A stretch of 8,526 nucleotides of DNA, from positions 1 through 8,526 of the forward strand of contig DLVS01000456.1 of NCBI GenBank assembly GCA_003445095.1, in the 5' to 3' direction. Source of the DNA: Verrucomicrobiales bacterium. Its GTDB lineage: Bacteria > Verrucomicrobiota > Verrucomicrobiia > Limisphaerales > UBA9464. The position numbers were made by a program, and so were the translations under genes. This document shows positions 1-7,500 of the stretch, piece by piece (the stretch's first letter is position 1; every line of letters begins with the position of its first letter). The notes below the pieces were generated by a model. That model made no database searches. It had not been told where the DNA came from and saw only the letters and a list, made by a program, of their open reading frames with translations.

Positions 1-1470
1 CGAATACGTTTTCACCAGAACGCTATCCGTCGGGAAATTCCACTTCCGATTATTGGGATCGTCACTCCACACGGCTTGGACAACTCCACGGTCGGGAATC
101 GCGACCCAGCGCTCCGCGGTGGCCCCGTCGGACCACATTTCCGCGGCAATTTGGTAAGGCTCGACGCCCGCCACGGGCCGCTGAACGGAAATATCCGCGA
201 AGAGGCCGGTGGCACTCAGCGTTTTGGGAAACGAATTGGTGGTGGCGTCCGTTTGATTGGGCATCAACCGATAAAGTCCGCCCTGATCTTGATGATCCGA
301 GAGCAACACTTCGCGCGCGGGACCTTCGGCGAAGCTGACGACGCGAATGGCCGTGTCGGCCAATTCGACCGGCTTGGCGTCCGGCGAATCGCGCAGGGCC
401 CAAATCTTACCGGTCTCCCAATCGCCATAAACGAAGTCGCCGAGCCACGACGCGAGCGCTGGGTCGCGCACGATGATACCTCCGGTAATACTGGCTGCTT
501 CGCTGTGGGGATGAGCCGCCGCGGGTTTATGAATCGGCCCTGGGCCGAGCGTTACATCGCTTCGGACCGCCGGATTGGGACCCTCGACCAGGGACCATCC
601 GGCGTTATATCCGGCGGTAACGCGATGAATGCACTCCCATAATTCCCAGCCGACATCGGCCACCCACAGCTCGCCGTGCGGACCAAAACCCATTCGCCAC
701 GGATTGCGGAAGCCAAAGGCCCAAACCTCCGGACGCGCCCCTCGCACATTTACCAAAGGATTGTCTGCGGGCACGCGATAGGATCGGCCGACATCCGCGT
801 GGTCCACATCAAGACGAAGGACGCTCGCCAGCAGGTCAGTGACATCTTGCCCAGTGCGACGTGGGTCGGGCGGTTCAGGTGGCCCCACGTCCCCGATCGA
901 GACATACAGCATGCCGTCTGGCCCAAATCGGAGGCAGCACCCGTCATGACCCCCGGCCGGCCAGCGCAAGATTTCCACGAGGCGCGCGGTGTCCAGGCGA
1001 GGCGGTGTCGTCTCGGTCAACGGAGCTTTGAGAAGACGCGCCACAGTATTGGTGCCCTCTTCAACCGACACGTGCAGAAAAACGAGACGATTCGTGGCGA
1101 ATCCTGGATGGAACGCAAAGGTGAGGAACTGGCTCAGCTTCGGGAACCCGGCACGGAGGTCGCCGGCCGAGTCGGCGAGAGCAACGTCCGAGCGATTCGG
1201 AAACGACAGGAAGCGGCCATCCAGTTGTCCAACGAACCAGCGTTGAGAAGTCGGCTCGAAGGCGAAATCGGTGAGGTTCGAAAAGGTAAGCTTGGGGAAG
1301 GCGCGCTCGATCCGAGCGAGGGGAGGAGGTTCTGGTGAGCCGACGATGTGGGAGCCGGTCCAGGGAGTCTTTCGAGCGGGTTGGGCAGCGACCAGAGGCA
1401 AGGATAGACCGATCATTCCTGCCACCCAGGACCAACCCTTCCGTGCGTTCGATGTTTTCACTGGGGTCAC
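1..1470 (-). CDS. PQQ-dependent sugar dehydrogenase-like protein, exported, 3' end outside window
   Basis: The minus-strand frame is open for 490 codons and runs off the left edge. Residues 1-29 look like a Sec signal peptide: a basic start (K5, R10, K11), a hydrophobic stretch at 13-29, and likely cleavage near VAA/Q30. Residues of about 60-400 match the soluble glucose/sorbosone dehydrogenase six-bladed propeller: GGHDGCCLRFGPDGMLYVS around H175 (catalytic His position of the family), then FGFRNPWRMGF with R255 (PQQ-contacting Arg position), a DVGW..WE segment and NAGW. Such enzymes oxidise aldoses to lactones in the periplasm, passing electrons to an acceptor. From about residue 414 a second domain begins (LSATGLF, PYQIAAEMWSDGA, WNFPTDSVLVKTYS), resembling the HNE_0200/SO2930-type region often linked to cytochrome c. 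No CxxCH is visible, so any haem domain would lie off-window. The start is GTG at 1470; GTG at 1461 is equally possible. The in-frame TGA of the upstream gene at 1501-1503 blocks any earlier start. The family is secure; the substrate is unknown. Confidence 0.88.
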   Translation of the reverse strand, partial: MTPVKTSNARKGWSWVAGMIGLSLPLVAAQPARKTPWTGSHIVGSPEPPPLARIERAFPKLTFSNLTDFAFEPTSQRWFVGQLDGRFLSFPNRSDVALADSAGDLRAGFPKLSQFLTFAFHPGFATNRLVFLHVSVEEGTNTVARLLKAPLTETTPPRLDTARLVEILRWPAGGHDGCCLRFGPDGMLYVSIGDVGPPEPPDPRRTGQDVTDLLASVLRLDVDHADVGRSYRVPADNPLVNVRGARPEVWAFGFRNPWRMGFGPHGELWVADVGWELWECIHRVTAGYNAGWSLVEGPNPAVRSDVTLGPGPIHKPAAAHPHSEAASITGGIIVRDPALASWLGDFVYGDWETGKIWALRDSPDAKPVELADTAIRVVSFAEGPAREVLLSDHQDQGGLYRLMPNQTDATTNSFPKTLSATGLFADISVQRPVAGVEPYQIAAEMWSDGATAERWVAIPDRGVVQAVWSDDPNNRKWNFPTDSVLVKTYS

Positions 1471-1500
1471 ATTTCCCGAATTGGGTTGAAACGCTTTACT

Positions 1501-2433
1501 TCACGGCCCGATGTACTGGTACACCCGCGCGGCGTTGCGCCGAAAATACTTCGCGGCGGACCGCTCGCTTTTCGCCGTGAAGTATTCTTCCACGATGGCG
1601 AGCACCGTGGCGTAACTGGCGAAGTGCAGGCAGACCGGCCAGTTGCTCCCATAAATCAATCGATCCTCTCCAAACGTCGCCCAGAGCGAGTCCAGCACCG
1701 ACCGGTAATACGCCAAATCAGTAGGAGCCTGTCCCCCGCGCCGCCCGGTGCCTTCGACGAGTCCGCTGACTTTCATCGAGACGTTGGGTGCGTAGTGGCA
1801 GGCGGACAATCCGGCAATCCAGAGGTTAGGAGGCGGTGAGCCCACGGGCACGTTGGCGCAGTGGTCCACGATGATCCGCAAATCAGGAATCGCGTTTCCG
1901 AGTTGAGCGGCTCCGGGAAGTTGCTCGGGGCCAATGAGCAAATCGAGGGATAGGTTTGAATCGGCGAGTTGGCGGAGGTCGTTTTGCGCCGCACCACCCG
2001 CTAACGCAGCTTCGAGAGTATCGCCGCCAACCCGAATTCCGCAGAAGCGCCGATTCTGGACGAAGCGTCGCAACTGAGTTTTGAAATCGGGTGTCCCTGG
2101 CTTGAGGTTGCCCACGATTCCCAGCAGGAATGGGTTTTGATCCGCTAGCTCCAGGAGCCATTGATTGTCCTCCACCCACGGACTGGCTTCGACCACGACC
2201 GTGCCAATCACGCCGAAAGGCTTCGCGAGGGACTCGAATTCCGCGGGCAACACGGTTCGCGACAAAACCGGATCGTCGGCTGGAGGCCAGGGGACTCCTT
2301 CCGGCCGCCCGGGATCGTAAAAGTGCGTGTGCGTATCCACGATCCCGCCAAATCGCAGCGAAGAAGTAGCACAACCGGCAGCTAACGTAGCGCCGGCAAC
2401 AGCAGTCGAAGTTATGAAACGCCGTCGGTTCAT
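1501..2433 (-). CDS. Tat-exported amidohydrolase, COG3618 lactonase-like family
   Basis: This 310-residue protein starts at ATG 2433. The frame stays open to a GTG at 2505, but the shorter start places a clean twin-arginine signal at the N-terminus: NRRRFITS (R3-R5), then a hydrophobic run ending LAAGC with C21, so it may be a Tat lipoprotein. The mature part begins with the metal-dependent hydrolase signature VDTHTHFYDP (H35, H37). A VDHCANVP segment follows in the middle, and the YGSNWPVC motif (261-268) comes near the end. This is the Amidohydro_2/COG3618 TIM-barrel layout, and the length fits the family. Relatives include L-fucono- and L-rhamnono-lactonases and 2-pyrone-4,6-dicarboxylate lactonase, so lactone hydrolysis is the best guess. 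N264 sits where many relatives have the catalytic Asp. It lies 30 bases upstream of the sugar dehydrogenase gene in the same orientation, so the two are probably co-transcribed. No clear Shine-Dalgarno sequence precedes the start. Confidence 0.85.
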   Translation of the reverse strand: MNRRRFITSTAVAGATLAAGCATSSLRFGGIVDTHTHFYDPGRPEGVPWPPADDPVLSRTVLPAEFESLAKPFGVIGTVVVEASPWVEDNQWLLELADQNPFLLGIVGNLKPGTPDFKTQLRRFVQNRRFCGIRVGGDTLEAALAGGAAQNDLRQLADSNLSLDLLIGPEQLPGAAQLGNAIPDLRIIVDHCANVPVGSPPPNLWIAGLSACHYAPNVSMKVSGLVEGTGRRGGQAPTDLAYYRSVLDSLWATFGEDRLIYGSNWPVCLHFASYATVLAIVEEYFTAKSERSAAKYFRRNAARVYQYIGP

Positions 2434-2549
2434 GCGGGCGAGTGGAGTCTGCGCCGTTTGAGCATAGCTGGGAAGCGGCCTGTTCCGCAGGAGTGACCCG
2501 ATCACCCTAATCAGCCGGGCGCATCCCGGTACTGCCTTCGCAGCAGTGG

Positions 2550-2593
2550 CACCGGCGCCCTCGCCGGTGTTGGGTCGTGCCGGCGCCCTCGCC
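2550..2593. repeat. REP-like hairpin with a direct-repeat half copy
   Basis: Bases 2550-2569 form a perfect 8-bp stem (CACCGGCG / CGCCGGTG) with a CCCT loop. The core CCGGCGCCCTCGCC (2552-2565) recurs exactly at 2580-2593, 28 bases downstream, but there the right arm breaks after CGCC, so the second copy is a partial hairpin. Such tandem GC palindromes resemble REP elements. They could act as transcript-end or mRNA-stability structures or as transposase (RAYT) targets, but no function is shown here. Confidence 0.7.
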
Positions 2594-2598
2594 TGTCA

Positions 2599-2648
2599 TG
2601 CTGCGGGCGGGGGCGCCCGCAGCACTCCGACAGCCGGGGGCGGCTGTC
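2599..2648. repeat. Two consecutive perfect GC hairpins with GGGG loops
   Basis: Bases 2599-2624 form an 11-bp perfect stem (TGCTGCGGGCG / CGCCCGCAGCA) around a GGGG loop at 2610-2613. Four bases later, 2629-2648 form an 8-bp perfect stem (GACAGCCG / CGGCTGTC), again with a GGGG loop at 2637-2640. On the minus strand the loops read CCCC. They lack a following T-tract, so they are not classic intrinsic terminators. The shared loop and tight spacing suggest one compound repeat element. Confidence 0.75.
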
Positions 2649-2762
2649 CCACTCTGGGAGCGGTGCCGGATGCGCCCCGTCGTCCCCGAACTTCGCAAAC
2701 GGACGTGCATCCGCTGCGGACCTTCGGTAGAATCTTCCGCACCACTTAATTCCTATTTATCC

Positions 2763-3674
2763 ATGAGTGATCGAATTGCTTTTGTCGGTGTCGGTCGGAT
2801 GGGCGCGAATATGGCCCGGCGGCTCAAGGACTGCGGCGCTAACGTGTCGGCAGTGTACGATTCCCGACCCGAGGTCGCCGAAGCCCTCGCGCGCGAACTG
2901 GGCTGCGCGAGTCCAAGGAAACTCGCCGAGGTAACTGCGACCGCGGAGGTGATCGTCACGGTCGTGACTGACGACCGAGCGATGGACGCCGTGTTTGCCA
3001 AGCGGGGTGATAGCCTGTTGTCGGGTGCCAAAGGCCGAGTCTTCATCAATTGTGCGACCGTCTCGCCGTCGACTCATGTCGAGGTGGAGAAACGTGCCAA
3101 CAAGGCGGGTGCCGATTCGCTTGAGGCCTGCATGGCGTCCAGCATCAATCAGGCCCGCAGCGGAACCCTATACCTCATGGTTGGCGGCAAACCGGCGGTT
3201 TATGAGCGGGTCAAGCCGCTGCTCACCCAACTGTCCGATGACGGCAAGCTCCTCCGCTACATTGGCAAGGCTGGCCAGGCGGCCCAAGTAAAGGCTCTCG
3301 TCAACATGGTGATGAATATTAACACCGCCGGCTTGGCCGAAGGTTTGGGGTTGGGGTCCGCGCTCGGGCTCGACCTCAAGACGTTGATGGAAGTCTTTTC
3401 GCAAACGGGCGCGAACAGCCGGGTTCTGGTGACGGACGGCGAGGATATGGTCAACCGCGAGCACTCCTGTTTCTTTAGCGCGGCGCACGCGGCCAAGGAC
3501 AGCGGCATCGCTTACGCGCTTGGACAGAAGGCGAAACTCAATTTGCCGTTGGCAAAGGCCACGCTGAGCCAGTTCCGCAAAATGACGAAGTTGGGCTTGG
3601 GTGAACTCGACAAATCAGGGATTGCCGAACTCACCTTCAAAGGGCGCGGGACCAAGAAGAAAGCGCGGAAGTAG
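2763..3674 (+). CDS. NAD(P)-dependent beta-hydroxyacid dehydrogenase family oxidoreductase
   Basis: This 303-residue protein has the standard two-domain layout of the 3-hydroxyisobutyrate / tartronate-semialdehyde reductase family. The N-terminal Rossmann domain opens with VGVGRMGANMARRL (G9, G11, G14). The C-terminal helical domain carries the active-site lysine at K177 (GQAAQVKALVNMVMN) and a second conserved Lys-Asp pair at 245-246 (AAKDSGIAYALG). The family reversibly oxidises small 2- or 3-hydroxyacids in the cytoplasm, and no export signal is seen. The loop that is usually DAPVSGG before GTLxxMVGG reads EACMASS here (121-127), so the usual substrate should not be assumed. The tail (293-303) is strongly basic, with KKKARK at the end. 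The ATG at 2763 is chosen because the family's beta1-GxGxxG motif starts a few residues later. No Shine-Dalgarno sequence precedes it. A pseudopilin gene follows after 45 bases without an obvious terminator. Confidence 0.9.
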   Translation: MSDRIAFVGVGRMGANMARRLKDCGANVSAVYDSRPEVAEALARELGCASPRKLAEVTATAEVIVTVVTDDRAMDAVFAKRGDSLLSGAKGRVFINCATVSPSTHVEVEKRANKAGADSLEACMASSINQARSGTLYLMVGGKPAVYERVKPLLTQLSDDGKLLRYIGKAGQAAQVKALVNMVMNINTAGLAEGLGLGSALGLDLKTLMEVFSQTGANSRVLVTDGEDMVNREHSCFFSAAHAAKDSGIAYALGQKAKLNLPLAKATLSQFRKMTKLGLGELDKSGIAELTFKGRGTKKKARK

Positions 3675-3719
3675 GTTCGAGATCACCTTTTCGTTAGCGT
3701 TGGGCAACCCTTACTCAAA

Positions 3720-4520
3720 ATGCACTTACTCGCACGACGCCGAAAGGAGGCGGGCTTTACTCGCACTGAAGCGTTAGCGGTCTTGACCACGGTCCTCCTG
3801 CTGGCAGGACTGTTTTTGAGTGCCGGCGCCGGTACCCGTCAGACCAACGAGAACGTTGTCTGTCGGTCCAATTTGCGTCACCTCGCCCAGGCGTGGCAGG
3901 CATACGCTTTGGACCATGGCGACCGCTTCGTAGGTAGTCCCGAAGGGGCCGGAGCCCAGTCGGCCGCAGACGGAGAGTATTGGGCAACCGGCTGGCTTGA
4001 CTGGGCAACTTCGGGCCAGTCAGCGAATCAGGCTAACGTACAGGTTCCGGCCTTCGTGCCTTACGTCGGACGCAACCCACGAGTGTTTCACTGCCCGAGT
4101 GATCGTTATCTTAGCGCTCCTCAGGTGGCCCGAGGATGGTCGGCACGCGTGCGCAGCTATTCGATGAACTATCAGTTTGGGCCGGTGCCGCAGGATATTA
4201 CCAACCTCCGCCGGTTCGAACGGTTCACCGACGTGCCCGAAACTTCGAAGTTTTTTGTGTTCGTTGAAGAGCACCCGGACAGTATCAACGACCCGGTCTT
4301 CATCACGAGTCTCGGTGGCCCAACCTGGGCTGATCTACCCGCCTCGTTCCATGACCGATCGGCCAACTTTGCGATGGCCGACGCACACGTGGAAACCCAT
4401 CGCTGGGTCAGCGAAAGGACCATAATCCCAGTCCGATTTATCTTTCCTATAGTCACTGTCTCGCCAACCGACCCGGATTTCCGGTGGGTTTTTGAGCGAA
4501 CGTCGGTGAAAAAGCCATGA
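3720..4520 (+). CDS. Type II pseudopilin, H-X9-DG family variant
   Basis: The protein has 266 residues. The first 12 (MHLLARRRKEAG) are a basic type IV prepilin leader. Cleavage between G12 and F13 by a prepilin peptidase is expected, with the conserved Glu at mature position 5 (E17) and a hydrophobic helix to about residue 36. The CRSNLRHLAQAWQAYALDHG stretch (48-67), FHCPSD (123-128) and the C-terminal H211-x9-D221 motif are those of the large pseudopilin family expanded in Verrucomicrobiota, Planctomycetota and Lentisphaerota. The usual DG of the H-X9-DG motif is DA here. Members are thought to be envelope-anchored pseudopilus-like proteins, and the precise role is unknown. The start at ATG 3720 fits the short leader. 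The stop overlaps the ATG of the next gene by four bases, which implies translational coupling to a secreted propeller protein. Confidence 0.88.
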   Translation: MHLLARRRKEAGFTRTEALAVLTTVLLLAGLFLSAGAGTRQTNENVVCRSNLRHLAQAWQAYALDHGDRFVGSPEGAGAQSAADGEYWATGWLDWATSGQSANQANVQVPAFVPYVGRNPRVFHCPSDRYLSAPQVARGWSARVRSYSMNYQFGPVPQDITNLRRFERFTDVPETSKFFVFVEEHPDSINDPVFITSLGGPTWADLPASFHDRSANFAMADAHVETHRWVSERTIIPVRFIFPIVTVSPTDPDFRWVFERTSVKKP

Positions 4521-7500
4521 AAGCGCACCTCTGGAGGAATCGGATTCTGGTTCTGGCCGCCTGGGGTCTCCCGTTGGCCGGCGTTCATGGGCTGAAGGCG
4601 GATGGGATCGAACCCATTGCCGTCCGCGAGCCGTTACTAGCAGTGTCGAGTACTGCCAATGGCGATTCAGGCGGGGCCATGGTCAGCGCCAACGGTCGAT
4701 TCGTATTGTTCACCAGTGCGGCCGATGATTTGGTGACCAATTGCCACAACGGATCGATTCTAGACCTATATGTCAGAGACCTGGCGTCGGGAACGGTGGC
4801 GCTGGTAAGTGTGACTCCAAACGGGCAAAATGGGGGTAATGGCGACACCTATCAGGGCGCCATTTCAGGTGATGGACGATTCGTCGTTTTCGAAAGCCTG
4901 GCTAGTGATCTGACGTCGGATGACCAAAGTGGCGCAGTGGACTATTTCCTTCGGGATCGAATCGAGGGCACCACGCAGCGGATTAGCACCGTCGTGACCC
5001 CTGGCAATCCTCCGCAGAGCAACTTACCGGTAATGGCGACGCCACCCGCGATTGATGGGGAAGGGCGCCGGGTGGCCTTTGTCCACGGCCGCGAGCTCTT
5101 CGTGTTCGAACGAGAGACCGGAATAACTACCTGGCTCACGCAACCCATCAACGGCATCGCGCCTCCATCAGCTCGGACATTTGCCCCGCAATTCTCCGAC
5201 GACGGAAACCGCCTCGCCTTCGCAAGTTCAATCCCTGATCTGGTTCGGCGTGTCGGGGGCTCGGCCCGCCCACTCCAGTTGTACGTGTATCAGTTCGGTC
5301 GAGGAAATCTTAGTCCCACGAACCTCACGCAAGTACGAATCACCAACGCGCAGCTTCCTTCGGTAACGGAGGGATATCCAGTGGCGGCGTGTTCCTTCAG
5401 CGCTGATGGCCGTCACTTGGTGGTCGGGTTGGTGCCAACCACTGCCGGGGCTGGCCTAGGTTTCGGCGTCTATCGCTTCGACTTGGATGGGGGAACCGCC
5501 GAACCGCTAACGCCCGACCTGCAATTGAGTCGTGGAACCACCGTGACGTTGGCTACCGCCGCCCGAAGTCCGGCCATCGCCTTTCTGATTCGTCAGGGGA
5601 CGCTCGCTCCAAGCTACACCAATGGTTTGTTCGTGTGGACTCCAAGCACCGGCTTGCAGTTACAGACGACTCTGGTCAATGGCACCTCGAAGGCGTTCCT
5701 CGGAACGCCCCTCGATCTTTCGGACGATGGGAGCCGGCTGCTCTATTCGAGCACCGACACCAATTTGGTCTCCGGGTTGTCGGGGAATAGTTCCCGCTTT
5801 TTCCTGCGAACCCTGGCGACCGGCCAGGACATCTTGGCCACCGATGAGGACGCCGAGGCGCAGAATGCCTTGCTGTCACCCGACGGACGCGCGGTGATCT
5901 TCGAGTCTTCCGTCGCGGGTTTGGTGGAGTCGGACTTAAACCAAGCGAGTGATTTGTTCCTTCGCCAAGTTGACAGCGGAGCCGCGGCTCTCCTGACGCC
6001 ACGTGCGGAAGCAGCCCGGCCACATACCGGCTCCGGTCCTTCGGCCCTAGGTGACCACGCGTTCAGTGCCGACGGACGACACGTCGTATTCACGAGCCTC
6101 GCTGACGATCTGGTCGCTGGGGACGAAAACGGCTCAGGCGATGTGTTTCATCGTGATCGGCAGACGGGGCAATTGCACCTCGTGAGTATGGATCGCGATG
6201 AAGCTGGAAGTGGCAACGGTACTTCGGGGCAACCGATAATTAGCGCGGATGGTCGGTTTGCGGCCTTCGTGAGTTCCGCCACCAACCTCGTCGTGGGAGA
6301 CACTAACGGCCGGCCGGATGTCTTCCGTCGAGACTTGACCAGTGGGACGACCACCCTGGTGTCCTGGGCGGCGGTCGGGACGACGGAACCGGGGAGCGTG
6401 TCGGAGTTCGCCATGAGCGCGGATGGGCAGCGGTTTGCCTGGCTCCGTCGGGAACCGATCAACCTGCGGCTAATGTTTCGGGACATGGCGTCCGAGAATA
6501 TCACGATTTTGAGAACCGCGAGCCAAGTGTCGACGGCGCTCACCATGAGCCGGGACGGTTCCACGATTGCTTTCATCCACTTGGGCCGCGCCATGGTTTA
6601 CACCGTCGAATCAGGCGTGCTGACAACTCCTCCACAACCAGAGCTTGGGGCTGCCAGAATCCTTTTGGGCGCCACCGGAGATCGAGTCTTGATCTTTGGG
6701 CCAACGGGCGGGCCGCGACCGTTTCGGCGAAACTCGGATGACTCTTATTCGCCTGAATCTCTGCCCAACGATCCGGCTCCCAAGCGCCGGGCGAAGGACG
6801 GCGTCGTGAGTACCGACGGAAATTGGCTGGTTTATTCGGGCGTTCCGGCAGGGACTAGTTCGACGCCGGTGGACGGAAATCTAGGATTCCGGGTCTACCT
6901 CCGGGACTTGAACACAGGCACCGAAGAGGCGATTTCGTCCAGCTACCTGGGTGGCTCGAGCAATGGCGATTCCGACCAACCTTCGTTCAGTGGAGATGAT
7001 CGATACGTGGTGTTTCGCAGCGCGGCCAGCGACCTGGTCCCGGACGATGACAATCGGGAGCCTGACATTTTCGTATACGATCGAGTGGCTCGGACAACTC
7101 GACTGGTTTGTCGCACTTTGACTGGCGGTGCCCCTTGGAGTGCGCGCTCCTATCGGGGCCGCTTTGGCGCTGATTCAAGTGAGATTTGGGCACATTCGTT
7201 TGCCGCGGACTTGGTCTCCGGCGACTTCAATTCCGCGCCCGACGTTCTTCGGCTCACGATTCCCGCGGACGTGGATGCCGACGGTCTGGATGACGCCTGG
7301 GAGCAACTCAACTTCGGTGACTTGAGCCAATCGGGCGCCGATGATTTTGATCAGGACCAGTCGTCCAATGCCAACGAGTTTGTGGCTGGAACGCTGCCGA
7401 AGGATCCCGGTTCGTGGTTCTCGGTGGCCCTGAGAGAGGAATCAGGGGAATCGCTCACGCTGTCGTGGCCATCGGTGCCTGGAAGGCGTTATCGCGTGGT

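Larger units (their letters stand above)
2434..2762. other. Divergent intergenic region with GC hairpins
   Basis: This 329-base stretch separates the minus-strand amidohydrolase from the plus-strand dehydrogenase and must carry both promoters. Its middle part (2550-2648) is a cluster of GC-rich hairpins, listed separately. On the plus strand, TAGAAT at 2728-2733 is one mismatch from a sigma-70 -10 box and lies 30 bases before the dehydrogenase ATG, but no convincing -35 box is found at the proper spacing. No Shine-Dalgarno sequence is seen on either side. The plus frame of the dehydrogenase is open back to 2577, but that stretch translates the hairpins and has no family similarity, so I treat it as non-coding. 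Bases 2434-2505 could be coding if the amidohydrolase used the upstream GTG. Confidence 0.7.

Noticed and set aside
76..1338. Plus-strand ORFs of 188 and 220 codons over the sugar dehydrogenase
   Set aside because: They are antisense shadows. The minus frame carries signal peptide, H175, R255 and other family motifs without interruption.
2434..2505. Longer amidohydrolase start at GTG 2505
   Set aside because: It would add 24 residues ahead of the twin-arginine motif, burying a normal Tat signal; no Shine-Dalgarno sequence supports it.
2577..2762. N-terminal extension of 62 codons on the dehydrogenase
   Set aside because: It translates the hairpin repeats, is Pro/Arg-rich with no family similarity, and the Rossmann fold starts right after the ATG at 2763.
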